Part shown: positions 50,666 through 59,811 of the stretch, in pieces | Position numbering within the stretch: position 1 is the first letter of the stretch | Layout: each line of letters opens with the position of its first letter | Source: Spirochaetaceae bacterium | Lineage (GTDB): Bacteria; Spirochaetota; Spirochaetia; SZUA-6; DRHE01 | DNA length: 64,000 bases | Reading direction: 5' to 3' | Assembly (NCBI GenBank): GCA_020353535.1 | Contig: CP070696.1 | Coordinates: 2,815,796-2,879,795, forward strand | Translations under genes and position numbers: made by a program | The notes under the pieces: generated by a model | What the model was told of the DNA's origin: nothing | The model's database searches: none | Seen by the model: only the letters and a program-made list of their open reading frames with translations

Positions 50666-52785
50666 GTGTGAAAACTGCCCGGAGGGGCGAGGGCAGCGAC
50701 TCGCCCGGGAACTCCAGTCGGGGGGCACACACCACCGGTCTGGAGGTGCGGGATCTCACCATTACCTACGAAACCGAAGCGGGGCCTCTGGACACGGTAC
50801 GCAATGTTTCGCTGAATATAGATCCGGGAGAGATCTACGGACTGGTCGGGGAATCCGGGTCGGGAAAGACCACCCTGGCCCGCGGAGTGGTACGCTATCT
50901 TCCCGGTAACGGGCGGATCAAGAGCGGTAGCGTTCACCTGGAGGGAACCGATCTGCTCAAGCTGAAAAAGGCTGAGATCCGGCGGGTCTGGGGACGGGAC
51001 ATTACCATGGTGCATCAGGATCCCAACAAATCGGTGAATCCTTCGATGCCCGTGGGTGACCAGATCGCAGAGATGGCCCGGGTTCACCTGGGATTGCCCA
51101 AGCTCGAAGCCCGGCGAAAAGCCGTCGAGATGTTGACTCAGGTGCGTATGTCCGACCCAGCTACCGTGGCTAGACGATACGCCCACCAGCTCTCAGGCGG
51201 GCAGCTTCAGCGCGTGTTGATCGCCATTGCGCTGACGACCAATCCCCGCCTTCTCATCATGGACGAGCCGACCACAGCTCTGGATGTCACCACCGAAGCG
51301 GTGATTCTGGACCTGGTCCGGGATCTGCTGGCGGAGTATCAAACCGCGGTGTTGTACATCACCCACAATTTGGGAGTGGTGGCAAGGCTTTGCCACAGAG
51401 TAGGGGTGATCTACGCCGGTGAGATGATGGAGCAGGGGCCGCTGCGCGGCGTGTTCAAGGAGATGCTCCACCCCTACACCCTCGGTCTGCTGGGCTCGGT
51501 TCCCCGAGTCGATGTAGACAAGCGCGATATCGTGCTCAACACGATCCCGGGCTATATTCCTCAGCCGGACGACCTTCCGGCGGGCTGCATCTTCGCTCCC
51601 CGTTGCCTGGGGGCTGAACAAGCCTGCCGGGCGGCGCGGCCCCCGCTGGTCGCCGCCGATGGGGGAAGCGGTCATCTTACCGCCTGCAGGCGCTGGCAGA
51701 CGCTGCGGCGGGCGCCCCAGGAGTTTACCACGATCCAGCAGAGAAAGGAGTTCGTGGAACCGACCACCGGGGATGTCGTGCTGGAGGCAAAGAACGTCAA
51801 GAAGTACTTCCCGGTATCCAGAGTTCGGCTATGGGACCTGCTGCGCGGCCGCAGGCCCGTGGTTCGAGCCGTGGACGATATCTCCGTCCGGGTGCGCAAG
51901 AGTTTCACCATGGGCATCGTCGGTGAGAGCGGCTGCGGCAAGACCACCTTTGCCCGCTGCGTGGCCGGACTGGAAAAGGCCACCGCCGGCGAGATATTGC
52001 TAGAAAAGAAGAAACTCCCCCCGTCGGTTGCCAAGAGGCCGGTGGAGCTGCTGAAGAAGATCCAGATGGTGTTTCAGAATCCCGATGCCTCCCTGAATCC
52101 CCAAGCCACCGTGGGTTCGAGTGTAGCCCGTCCGCTGGCTCTCCTGCGCCACCTGTCCAAGGGTGAGATCCGCAGGCGGGTCGAGGAGCTGTTTGAGGCG
52201 GTGAATCTTCCCAATGACTATATCGCCAGGCTGCCCCATGAGATCAGCGGCGGGGAAAAGCAGCGGGTGGCCATCGCCCGGGCCTTCGCTACCGACCCGA
52301 CCCTGATGATCTGTGACGAGCCGATTTCATCCCTCGACGTATCGGTTCAGGCATCGCTGATGAATCTGTTGTCGGAGCTGCAGGAAACCAAGGGCACATC
52401 TTACCTGTTTATCTCCCACGACCTGGCCGCGGTACGCCACCTCTCAGACTGGATCGCCGTGATCTACCTCGGTCGCCTCTGGGAGATCGGCTCTGCGTTG
52501 GAGGTGTTCGCACCGCCGCAGCACCCCTACACGGAAGCGCTTCTTTCCGCCCTTCCCATCCCGGATCCGGACGCCAAGCAGCACCGTATCCGCCTGCACG
52601 GCAACGTACCCAGCTCCGTGGACATTCCCGGCGGTTGTCGCTTCCACCCGCGCTGTCCCCGGAAGATCGGCGAGATCTGCGAACAGCAGGAACCGCCCTG
52701 GCAGGAGCATGGGCGCTGGCATCGGATCTGCTGTCACATTCCGCTGGAGGAGCTCATCGCCAAACAGAGGGCGGGGGGGAGGTGA
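50662..52785 (+). CDS. Fused double ATPase of the oligopeptide ABC transporter (DppD-DppF type)
   Basis: Protein of 707 aa with two complete ATPase units in one chain. First unit: Walker A GESGSGKTT near 72, signature LSGGQLQRV near 177, Walker B LLIMDEPTTALD, and an oligo-HPY tail with Cys (GCIFAPRCLGAEQAC). Second: Walker A GESGCGKTT near 425, signature ISGGEKQRV near 532, Walker B LMICDEPISSLD, and a tail GCRFHPRCPRKIGEIC. Such fusions (YejF/GsiA-like) replace separate DppD and DppF. The ATG at 50662 overlaps the DppC stop; a longer frame from 50509 is not used. Confidence 0.93.
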   Translation: MSVKTARRGEGSDSPGNSSRGAHTTGLEVRDLTITYETEAGPLDTVRNVSLNIDPGEIYGLVGESGSGKTTLARGVVRYLPGNGRIKSGSVHLEGTDLLKLKKAEIRRVWGRDITMVHQDPNKSVNPSMPVGDQIAEMARVHLGLPKLEARRKAVEMLTQVRMSDPATVARRYAHQLSGGQLQRVLIAIALTTNPRLLIMDEPTTALDVTTEAVILDLVRDLLAEYQTAVLYITHNLGVVARLCHRVGVIYAGEMMEQGPLRGVFKEMLHPYTLGLLGSVPRVDVDKRDIVLNTIPGYIPQPDDLPAGCIFAPRCLGAEQACRAARPPLVAADGGSGHLTACRRWQTLRRAPQEFTTIQQRKEFVEPTTGDVVLEAKNVKKYFPVSRVRLWDLLRGRRPVVRAVDDISVRVRKSFTMGIVGESGCGKTTFARCVAGLEKATAGEILLEKKKLPPSVAKRPVELLKKIQMVFQNPDASLNPQATVGSSVARPLALLRHLSKGEIRRRVEELFEAVNLPNDYIARLPHEISGGEKQRVAIARAFATDPTLMICDEPISSLDVSVQASLMNLLSELQETKGTSYLFISHDLAAVRHLSDWIAVIYLGRLWEIGSALEVFAPPQHPYTEALLSALPIPDPDAKQHRIRLHGNVPSSVDIPGGCRFHPRCPRKIGEICEQQEPPWQEHGRWHRICCHIPLEELIAKQRAGGR

Positions 52786-52792
52786 GGATCTC

Positions 52793-53737
52793 GTGACCAT
52801 CTACCTGCTGCGACGATTCGGATTCATCCTGCTGACCCTGTTCCTGGCATCCCTGATCATCTTCGGCGCCACCCAACTGCTTCCCGGAGATGTGGCCCAG
52901 GTGATGTTGGGGCAGTTCGCCACGGAAAAGGCGATCGCCAATCTGCGGGAGGAACTGGGTCTCAATCGACCGGCCTACGTACAGTACTTCGACTGGCTGG
53001 GCCGTTTTATAACCGGAGACTGGGGCACCTCCATGGTCAGCCGGCAACCGGTTCGTCCGCTGGTCGTTGCCCGAATCCGCAACTCCGCTATGCTGGCGAT
53101 GATGGCGCTGCTGCTATACGTGCCCCTTGGAATTCTTTTCGGGGTAATCGCCGCCCTGAACCGGGAGAAGCCTCTCGACCAGATCATCTCGGGATTCTCC
53201 ATGGCCTTTGTCGGTTTGCCCGAGTTCGTAACGGGGTTGCTGCTGATTAGCGCCTTCGCTTTTGCTCTGGCTATACTGCCGGCCAATTCCTCTATCGCGC
53301 CGAACTCCTCCTTTCGGGAGGCTTTTCCCTCCCTGATTCTGCCGGCGATTACCGTAAGTTTAACCAGTCTGGGCTACATCACCCGGATGACCCGGGCCAG
53401 CACCATAGATGTTTTGAACACCGACTATGTGCGGGCCGCGGATCTCAAGGGACTGCCCCGGCGACGGGTGCTGGGCCGGCACGTGCTGCGGAACTCCCTC
53501 CTGCCCACCGTCACCGTGGTTGCCATGGGCATCGGTTATGTCATCGGCGGTCTGATCGTCACCGAGGCGGTGTACGGCTATCCGGGCCTGGGGCGTTTGC
53601 TCGTGTACGGGATCCAGCGGCGCGACGTGGTTCTGATTCAAGCCTGCAGTATGGTCGTGGTCACGGTGTACAGCCTTTCCAATCTGATCGCAGATATCCT
53701 GTATTCGATTCTTAATCCCCGGATTCGTTACCGCTAA
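52793..53737 (+). CDS. ABC transporter permease, DppB type
   Basis: Protein of 314 aa from a GTG. The N-terminus TIYLLRRFGFILLTLFLASLIIFGATQLLPGDVAQ is the standard DppB opening; the EAA loop is YVRAADLKGLPRRRVLGRHVLRNSLLPT near 210-237. Six membrane spans. The gene order (A, C, DF, B) is unusual: DppB normally comes first after the binding protein. It starts 7 bp after the ATPase stop. Confidence 0.92.
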   Translation: MTIYLLRRFGFILLTLFLASLIIFGATQLLPGDVAQVMLGQFATEKAIANLREELGLNRPAYVQYFDWLGRFITGDWGTSMVSRQPVRPLVVARIRNSAMLAMMALLLYVPLGILFGVIAALNREKPLDQIISGFSMAFVGLPEFVTGLLLISAFAFALAILPANSSIAPNSSFREAFPSLILPAITVSLTSLGYITRMTRASTIDVLNTDYVRAADLKGLPRRRVLGRHVLRNSLLPTVTVVAMGIGYVIGGLIVTEAVYGYPGLGRLLVYGIQRRDVVLIQACSMVVVTVYSLSNLIADILYSILNPRIRYR

Positions 53738-53777
53738 AGCGGTGCATCGCAGATCTGGATATGGAGGAGGACAAAGG

Positions 53778-55178
53778 ATGGATGGAGATAGCCAAGTTGC
53801 CAGGTTTATCGCTGAGGCTACCTGGGACGCCCTGCCCGCAGAGGTGCAAAAAAAGGCAAAGATGTGCCTGATGGACAATCTGTCGGCCACGATCAGCGGT
53901 GCCCGCACCCGGGTCAGCCGCATCGCCACCGAGTTCGCCTCCACCCGTATGCCCGGTGAGGAAGCAACGATTCTGCTGCACGGGAGTAAGGCGACGACCG
54001 CGGGAGCGGCTTTTGCCAACGCCTCAGCCGCAAACGGCCTGGATACCGATGACAGCGCCCGCTACTCCTACGGCCATGCCGGAGCGCAACTGTTCCCAAC
54101 GGCCCTGGCCGTAACCGAAGCCAGAGCCCTGAGCGGTGCCGACCTGTTGAGCGGCCTGGTCGTGGGCTACGAGGTGGCCCACCGCATGGGCCGCTGCTGG
54201 CACGATCATCACGAGAATTACCAGGCCTGCGGATCTTGGGGATCAGTGGCCTGTGCAGCCGTGGCGGCGCACCTGATGAAGCTCGACGTCAATCAGGCGA
54301 AGAATACCATCGGGATCGCCGAGTATCACGCCCCCAATCTGCCCATGATGCGGGACATCGCCCGCCCGGCTATGGTCAAGCACGGCATCGGCTGGGGGGC
54401 CCTGACCGGCATCACCGCGGCGGAACTCGCCTTCCTAGGATTCACGGGAATCCCCACGCTGTTCAGTTTCGACAAATACAGGGAGTGGGTCGAGGACATC
54501 GGGCGGCACTACATCATGGTCGACGGAGTGGCCTGGAAGGCCAAGGATTACGCCTGCTGCGGCTGGGCTCACGCGGCAGTAGAGGGAAGCAAGAAACTGG
54601 CGGATGAGCACCACATCGATTTCAAGGCAATTGACAGGATCATTGTCGAGACCTTCAAAGAATCCGCAGCCCTGGGAACCAGGCTCCCCACCACCACGGA
54701 GGAAGCCCAGTTCAACCTTTCCTGGCCCGTGGCGGCCATGCTGGTGGATGGGGAGATCGGCCCGGAGCAAACCCTGGAGCACCGTCTGCAGGATGAGACG
54801 ATTCGTGGCCTGGCGGCCAAGGTCGAGGTTCGGGAATCGGAGGAATTGAACGAGCTCTGCCGATTATTTTCGATCGGTGACCCCCGCGGGCGATTTGCCA
54901 GCTCGGTCACAGTTGTTCTCAACGATGGAAGGCAGCTGGAATCCGGCCTGGTAGGCGGAGGGCTGGTGTTTCCCCAATCCGGTTGGGATGAACACACGAT
55001 GGAGGAGAAGTTCCACTGGTTGGTCGATCCGCTGTTGGGCCGGGGTCGGGCCGAGAAGCTGATCGACCTGGTTTGGAGTTTCGAGAAACAGACCGGTGTG
55101 GATGGGCTGATTGCCGAGGTGCGGCTGCCCGAGGTGCGGCTACCCGAGGTGCGGCTACCCGAGGCGAGGAGCCGTTAA
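53778..55178 (+). CDS. MmgE/PrpD-family protein with a C-terminal pentapeptide repeat
   Basis: Protein of 466 aa. MmgE/PrpD marks: KAKMCLMDNLSATISGART near 27, NASAANGLDTDDSARYSYGHAGAQLFPTALA near 88-115, and CGWAHAAVEGSKKL near 262. The family contains 2-methylcitrate dehydratase and other (de)hydratases or isomerases. It lies in one operon with aconitase X, so it could act on the same carboxylate or cyclic amino acid. The tail has LPEVR repeated three times, from a 15-bp tandem repeat. The ATG at 53778 has GGAGGAGG upstream. Confidence 0.88.
   Translation: MDGDSQVARFIAEATWDALPAEVQKKAKMCLMDNLSATISGARTRVSRIATEFASTRMPGEEATILLHGSKATTAGAAFANASAANGLDTDDSARYSYGHAGAQLFPTALAVTEARALSGADLLSGLVVGYEVAHRMGRCWHDHHENYQACGSWGSVACAAVAAHLMKLDVNQAKNTIGIAEYHAPNLPMMRDIARPAMVKHGIGWGALTGITAAELAFLGFTGIPTLFSFDKYREWVEDIGRHYIMVDGVAWKAKDYACCGWAHAAVEGSKKLADEHHIDFKAIDRIIVETFKESAALGTRLPTTTEEAQFNLSWPVAAMLVDGEIGPEQTLEHRLQDETIRGLAAKVEVRESEELNELCRLFSIGDPRGRFASSVTVVLNDGRQLESGLVGGGLVFPQSGWDEHTMEEKFHWLVDPLLGRGRAEKLIDLVWSFEKQTGVDGLIAEVRLPEVRLPEVRLPEARSR
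55116..55160 (+). repeat. 15-bp tandem repeat at the 3' end of the MmgE/PrpD gene
   Basis: Three copies of GAGGTGCGGCTACCC (first copy CTGCCC instead of CTACCC), 55116-55130, 55131-55145 and 55146-55160, then a partial fourth. It encodes EVRLP repeats just before the stop. Confidence 0.92.
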
Positions 55179-55182
55179 ATTG

Positions 55183-56481
55183 GTGAACCTGAGCGAGACC
55201 GAGCAACGGATGCTGGGCGGAAAAGAGGGAAGACTTAAGCAGGTCTGCCTGGAGAACATCCTGCGTTACGCCGAAATCTTGGGAGCAGGGGAGCTCTGCG
55301 AAGTCACCAAGGCCACGGTATTCTGCGGCGCCCACAACTACCTGAATGTAGGTTCCACCGACAGCGCCGATGAAGTTTTTTCCCGGATGAACCTGGCCGT
55401 GGATGAAATCATCCCTTTCGACCGGACCTACCAGAGCTGTTATATTCAGTCCTGCGTCAGTCCCTGCGACCAGTACGAAAATGAGCCTTTCACTCAGAGC
55501 GGAGAGTTTTTCAAAAAGAATTCCCAATTTCTTGAGCAAGCCCGCAGAGCCGGAGTGATCATCACCGGCACCTGCGCCCCGTATCTGACCGGCTGGCTGC
55601 CGATCCGGGGGGAGCATTTTGTGACCACCGAGTCCGGAGTGACCGTGATGGGCAACTCCATCTGGGGCGCCATGGGCAACTCCGACGGCATCGAGGCCGC
55701 CTTCTGGTCGGCCATCTGCGGACGAACACCCAAATGGGGAAATCACGTGGAGGAGAACCGGGCGGCAACCCACTTGGTGGAGGTCCAAACCGAGGTGAAC
55801 AGCCTGCTGGAGTGGGACCTGCTGGGCCGAGCCATTGGAGACCCGCTTACCACCCGGGCCGTACCGGTGATCTCGGGTGATTTTCGGGACGTCACCTTTC
55901 AGAAGCTTAAACAGCTGTGCACCACCCTGGCCATATCCAGCAACTGCGAGCTGTGTCACCTGCCGGGCTACACCCCGGAGGCCCGCAGCGTGGAGGATGC
56001 CCTTCGGGGGAACAAGCCCGCCGGCACTCTGGTTGTCGATGAGCGGGGGCTGCAGGAAGCCTATGAGGCGGTCTGCGATCCCGGAGTAGGGGATATCGAT
56101 TTCGTCAGCCTGGGCTGCCCCCACTACGATATCGATCAGATCAAGCGGGCCGCTGACTACCTGAAAGGCAGGCGTATCAACCTGAACGTGCATTTCATGA
56201 TCTGGACCGTGTATCCGATCAAGGCCATGGCCGATGAAAACGGCTACACCCGGATCATTGAGCAGGCGGGCGGACACATCTACACCAGCAGCTGTCCCGG
56301 GACGATCGGGAAGGTTTTCTTGGAAAATTACAGCGGATTCGTGTTCGACAGCCTCAAGCAGGCCGGCTCCATCAAATCGGAAACCAGCAAACCCGTGTAC
56401 TTCGGGGATGTATACAGCTGCATCGAGGCGGCCGTGGCCGGAAGGTGGGAAGAAAGCCATCGATGGAAAAGATCACGATAA
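55183..56481 (+). CDS. Aconitase X catalytic (large) subunit
   Basis: Protein of 432 aa of the AcnX (DUF521) family. It begins NLSETEQRMLGG, has VFCGAHNYLNVGSTDS near 43, GTCAPYLTGW near 126 and SNCELCHLPGYTPEARSVEDAL near 246, and ends with HIYTSSCPGTIGK near 364; the three Cys positions fit Fe-S or metal ligands. Known members dehydrate cis-3-hydroxy-L-proline or mevalonate 5-phosphate. The start is GTG 55183 (TTG 55180 also possible), 5 bp after the MmgE stop. The small subunit overlaps its 3' end by 19 bp. Confidence 0.9.
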   Translation: MNLSETEQRMLGGKEGRLKQVCLENILRYAEILGAGELCEVTKATVFCGAHNYLNVGSTDSADEVFSRMNLAVDEIIPFDRTYQSCYIQSCVSPCDQYENEPFTQSGEFFKKNSQFLEQARRAGVIITGTCAPYLTGWLPIRGEHFVTTESGVTVMGNSIWGAMGNSDGIEAAFWSAICGRTPKWGNHVEENRAATHLVEVQTEVNSLLEWDLLGRAIGDPLTTRAVPVISGDFRDVTFQKLKQLCTTLAISSNCELCHLPGYTPEARSVEDALRGNKPAGTLVVDERGLQEAYEAVCDPGVGDIDFVSLGCPHYDIDQIKRAADYLKGRRINLNVHFMIWTVYPIKAMADENGYTRIIEQAGGHIYTSSCPGTIGKVFLENYSGFVFDSLKQAGSIKSETSKPVYFGDVYSCIEAAVAGRWEESHRWKRSR

Positions 56482-56906
56482 AGGGCCGCGGGGTGATTGC
56501 CGGTATCGTGGAGGGGGAAGCCCTGGTGTGCCCGAAGAGTATTACCGGATGGGGCGGGATCGATCCGAAAACCGGAATAATCAAGGAATACGAGAATGTC
56601 AATCGGGGGCGATCCATAAAGGGCAAGATTCTGGTCATGCCGGGGAGCAAGGGGTCCAATGGCTGGTCCTGCTACTTCGGCGCCGCCCGGGTTACAGGCG
56701 CCGCGCCCCTGGGTTGGATCTTCAGCCGCATCGACTCCAGTGCCGGTGTGGCCATCGCGGTCCTGCAGATCCCCACGGTGGTTGATTTCCCGGAGGACAG
56801 GGATCCATGCCGGCTGATCTCGAGCGGCGACCGGGTGCGCTTGAATGGAGACACCGGGGATGTGGAAATCTTCAAGTCGGGAGAAGTAGGCGATGAGCCC
56901 GGTTGA
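56463..56906 (+). CDS. Aconitase X swivel (small) subunit
   Basis: Protein of 147 aa of the AcnX swivel (DUF126) family. GRGVIAGIVEGEALVCPKSITGWGGIDPKTG near 8-38 and VMPGSKGSNGWSCYFGAARVTGAAP near 58-82 are characteristic, including the Ser in GSKGS thought to bind substrate. Separate large and small subunits are the norm outside the fused type I enzymes. It overlaps the large subunit by 19 bp and the next gene by 14 bp, indicating tight co-translation. Confidence 0.9.
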   Translation: MEKITIKGRGVIAGIVEGEALVCPKSITGWGGIDPKTGIIKEYENVNRGRSIKGKILVMPGSKGSNGWSCYFGAARVTGAAPLGWIFSRIDSSAGVAIAVLQIPTVVDFPEDRDPCRLISSGDRVRLNGDTGDVEIFKSGEVGDEPG

Positions 56907-58080
56907 GGGTGAGCCGGTGAAGGCACGAGTACCGAAGGTGGCCGAGGGAAAATCCGCGAACGGTAAGGCAGCGAACCTGCCGCCACCCCGGCTCTGTGTC
57001 TGCGGCGCCGGAAACGCCGGCGCGGCCATCGCCGCCGACTGCGCCCTCGGCGGCCTGGAGGTGGCTCTCTTCGAGCTCCCCCGGTTCCGCGCCGGCTTGC
57101 AGACGATCCTGGACCGTGGTGGCATCACTCTCACCCCGGACTCCGATCCGGTCTGGGGCAAGACCGGTTTCGCCCGGCTGGCTCGGATCACCACAGATCC
57201 GGCGGAGGCTCTGGCCGATGCTCAGGTGGTTATGATCACGGTTCCGGCCATGTACCACTCCGCTTTCTGGGATATACTGGCCACTCATCTGGCCGACGGC
57301 CAGATCGTCCTGTTCAACACGGGATACCACGGCTGCCTGCGCCACGCCCGGAAGCTCGAGCAGGTAGAAGCCCGGGTGACTCTGGCGGAATCCAACATCA
57401 TGCCCTACCTCTGCTCCAAGACCGGGGACACGGTGCACATCGACAGGCACAAGCGCCACTTCCGGGTGGCCGCCTTTCCGGGCAACCGCAGCGCCGAAGT
57501 CTACAAGGTCCTGCGCCTCATTTACCCCCAGTACGAGAAGGTCGATCACGTGCTGGACAGCAACATCGCCTCCGGCGGAAATCCCGCCTTCCACGTGACT
57601 CTGACCATCCCGATCGCGGGATTCTACTTCGACCGCTACCGGGGCGGCAAGTTCTACAGCGACACCACGGTGCAGGGAGGGCGGCTGATCGAGGCCTACG
57701 ACCGGGAGCGGGAAACCCTCTGCCGCCAGCTGGGAAGCCTGGCCTTCCAGTCAACCTTGGAGTTCGACCGCAGGAGCTACGAGTACGATGGCAAGGACAT
57801 CGTGAGCCTGCTGCGCAGGTCCGAGCACATCGACTGGTTCGCCAGTGCGGCCTATCTCAAGCAGGTCTGCGAGGAGGACATCCTCTTCGCCTATATACCC
57901 ATGGTGCTGCTGGCCGAGCAGCTGGGCCTGCGGATGCCGGTGACCCGCTCCATGGTGGAGATCTTCGCCGCCATGCTGGGAGAGAGCTACTGGGAGCGAG
58001 GGGTCACTCCGACGCAACTCGGCATCGACGGCATGGATACCAGTCAACTGCTGACCTATATAACGGAAGGAAGCAGGTAA
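56893..58080 (+). CDS. Opine dehydrogenase family (NAD/NADP octopine/nopaline type)
   Basis: Protein of 395 aa. NAD(P)-binding LCVCGAGNAGAAIAADCALGG begins near residue 34, after a poorly structured ~30-residue extension. The second domain keeps SGGNPAFHVTLTIPIAGFY near 230-250 with the catalytic-type His, and EDILFAYIPMVLLAEQLGL near 335. Opine dehydrogenases reductively join an amino acid and a 2-oxo acid, or oxidatively split such a compound. In a catabolic operon with a transporter, splitting of an imported opine-like compound is plausible. Start ATG 56893 overlaps the AcnX swivel gene. Confidence 0.84.
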   Translation: MSPVEGEPVKARVPKVAEGKSANGKAANLPPPRLCVCGAGNAGAAIAADCALGGLEVALFELPRFRAGLQTILDRGGITLTPDSDPVWGKTGFARLARITTDPAEALADAQVVMITVPAMYHSAFWDILATHLADGQIVLFNTGYHGCLRHARKLEQVEARVTLAESNIMPYLCSKTGDTVHIDRHKRHFRVAAFPGNRSAEVYKVLRLIYPQYEKVDHVLDSNIASGGNPAFHVTLTIPIAGFYFDRYRGGKFYSDTTVQGGRLIEAYDRERETLCRQLGSLAFQSTLEFDRRSYEYDGKDIVSLLRRSEHIDWFASAAYLKQVCEEDILFAYIPMVLLAEQLGLRMPVTRSMVEIFAAMLGESYWERGVTPTQLGIDGMDTSQLLTYITEGSR

Positions 58081-58129
58081 TCCTCTCGATCGTCTCCGCT
58101 GGTCAGAGTTTTGGGTGATCGTGCTCGGA

Positions 58130-58771
58130 TTACTTCTCGAGCAGGTAGTCTCCGATCGTTTTGAGGATCAGGTGGCCCGATACCGCGCCGGGATCGATCT
58201 GGCCTTTGCTTCTTTCGCTGAACCAGCGAGCCCTGCCTACCTCGGGCAGCAAATCTCTTGTACGTTCTGCACCGTCGGCCGCCGCCCGTAGGGCCTCCGC
58301 TACCAGCTTCTGCTCCTCCGCTCCTGCGGCAATCCCCGCCCGCAGCGCCTCCAGAGCCGGGTGCAGCGAGTCCAGGATGGTCTTCTGCCCGACCTGGGCC
58401 TTGCCCCGCTTCATGATGCCCTGTACAGCCGCCTCCAGCATTTCAGCCAGGTCGGAGAGGGTGGCTTCGATCTTGTCCTTGACCGCCTTGCCCGCTTCCC
58501 GCATGGCCGAGAACATGAGGATGCCGATGGTCGAGCCGGCCGCCTCGTTGAACTGCATGCCCCCCTCCATCAGCGCAGAGCCGATCGTGGCGGGGGATTT
58601 CTCCTCAACCTGCCTGGCCGCGGCGGCAAATCCCCGGGCCATGGACAGACCGTGGTCTCCGTCGCCGATCCTGGCATCCAGCTCGTTCAGACGGTCTTTG
58701 TTCTGCTCGAAGACCTCGGCCAGCTTCGTCAGAATGGCCACCGCATCCCGGGTGTTCAGGCTCAGGGGCAT
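58130..58771 (-). CDS. dhaL: Dihydroxyacetone kinase nucleotide-binding subunit DhaL
   Basis: Protein of 213 aa, DhaL length. The Mg-ADP binding motif NELDARIGDGDHGLSMARGF (residues about 24-43) is present, with D-x-D-H in GDGDHG. GGMQFNEAAGSTIGILMFSA near 69-88 and GQKTILDSLHPALEA near 127 are further DhaL marks. No DhaM gene is present, so phosphate could come from ATP or from an unlinked PTS. Its start overlaps the dhaK stop by one base. Confidence 0.92.
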   Translation of the reverse strand: MPLSLNTRDAVAILTKLAEVFEQNKDRLNELDARIGDGDHGLSMARGFAAAARQVEEKSPATIGSALMEGGMQFNEAAGSTIGILMFSAMREAGKAVKDKIEATLSDLAEMLEAAVQGIMKRGKAQVGQKTILDSLHPALEALRAGIAAGAEEQKLVAEALRAAADGAERTRDLLPEVGRARWFSERSKGQIDPGAVSGHLILKTIGDYLLEK

Positions 58772-59778
58772 CAGCGTGCACCCTCCCGAATGAAGGGCGT
58801 CCAGACCGGATGATCCAGGTACTTCTTGAAGGGTTCGTTCAAGCGGAAGAGGGTGATGGAGAACCCGGCCATCTCCATGGAGGTGGCGTAGCGGCCCACG
58901 TACGGACGGTACACGCCGATCTTGTGATCCTTCAGGACCTGCGCCGCCTTACGGTAGATGATGTACAGTTCCTCCAGAGGTGTAGCGCCCAGGCTGTTCA
59001 CCAGTACCGACACGGTGTCCCCGCCGGAGTGGGGCAGGTCCTCCAGTAACAGCTTCATCATGTCCGCGGTGACCTCATCGGCGGACCTGCGCGGTCCCCG
59101 CTGGATGCCCGCCTCCCCGTGGATGCCCATGCCGATCTCCATCTCATCTTCTTTCAAGCTGAAGGAGGGCTTTCCGGCTCCCGGCACCTCACAGGGGGTG
59201 ATGGCAACGCCGATCGAACGTACCTGGCTGAGCGCTTCCCGTGTCGTCGAGACCACAGTCTGCAGGTCGGCTCCTCCATCGGCGCAGGCGCCGGCCACCT
59301 TGTAGGCGTAGAACAGCCCGGCCACCCCTCTTCTATCCTCTTCCTTGCCCTTGGCAGCGGAGGCCACATCGTCGGCTACCAGAACGGTCTGCACCTCGAT
59401 GTCCTCCTCCCCGGCCATCTCCGCTGCCATGTCGAAGTTCATCACATCCCCGCCGTAGTTGCCGTACAGATACAGCACGCCCCTGCCGCCGTGCACGCTG
59501 CGGGTCAGGGTGAGCATCTGGTTCATGCTGGGGGAGGCGAACACGTTGCCGATGGCCGCTCCGTCGATCAGACCCTTGCCCACGTAGCCCATGAACACCG
59601 GCAGGTGTCCGGAACCGCCCCCTGTGACGATGGCCACCTTGTCCTTGACCGGCGCGTCGGCCCGCATGACGGCCCGCCGCTCTCCTGCGGCGAAGGTCAG
59701 TTGATCCGGATGGGCGGCCACGATCCCTTCCAGCATCTCATCGACGTAGCTTTCCGCCTCGTTATAAAAGGTTTTCAT
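58771..59778 (-). CDS. dhaK: Dihydroxyacetone kinase substrate-binding subunit DhaK
   Basis: Protein of 335 aa. GGGSGHLPVFMGYVGKGLIDGAAIGNVFASPS near 54-85 is the DhaK signature, with the substrate-binding His likely in MGIHGEAGIQR near residue 215. DhaK-DhaL pairs phosphorylate dihydroxyacetone, or in other cases four-carbon keto-sugars. Neighbours (TIM-barrel isomerase, dehydrogenase, aldolase) point to a sugar or polyol pathway rather than simple glycerol use. It begins after a GGAGG-containing leader. Confidence 0.92.
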   Translation of the reverse strand: MKTFYNEAESYVDEMLEGIVAAHPDQLTFAAGERRAVMRADAPVKDKVAIVTGGGSGHLPVFMGYVGKGLIDGAAIGNVFASPSMNQMLTLTRSVHGGRGVLYLYGNYGGDVMNFDMAAEMAGEEDIEVQTVLVADDVASAAKGKEEDRRGVAGLFYAYKVAGACADGGADLQTVVSTTREALSQVRSIGVAITPCEVPGAGKPSFSLKEDEMEIGMGIHGEAGIQRGPRRSADEVTADMMKLLLEDLPHSGGDTVSVLVNSLGATPLEELYIIYRKAAQVLKDHKIGVYRPYVGRYATSMEMAGFSITLFRLNEPFKKYLDHPVWTPFIREGAR

Positions 59779-59811
59779 CTCTGCCTCCTTTTGTTTGGTT
59801 CATGTTCTCTT

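Noticed and set aside
54919..56460. 513-aa minus-strand open frame
   Set aside because: Antisense to MmgE/PrpD and aconitase X, both recognisable; no family features of its own.
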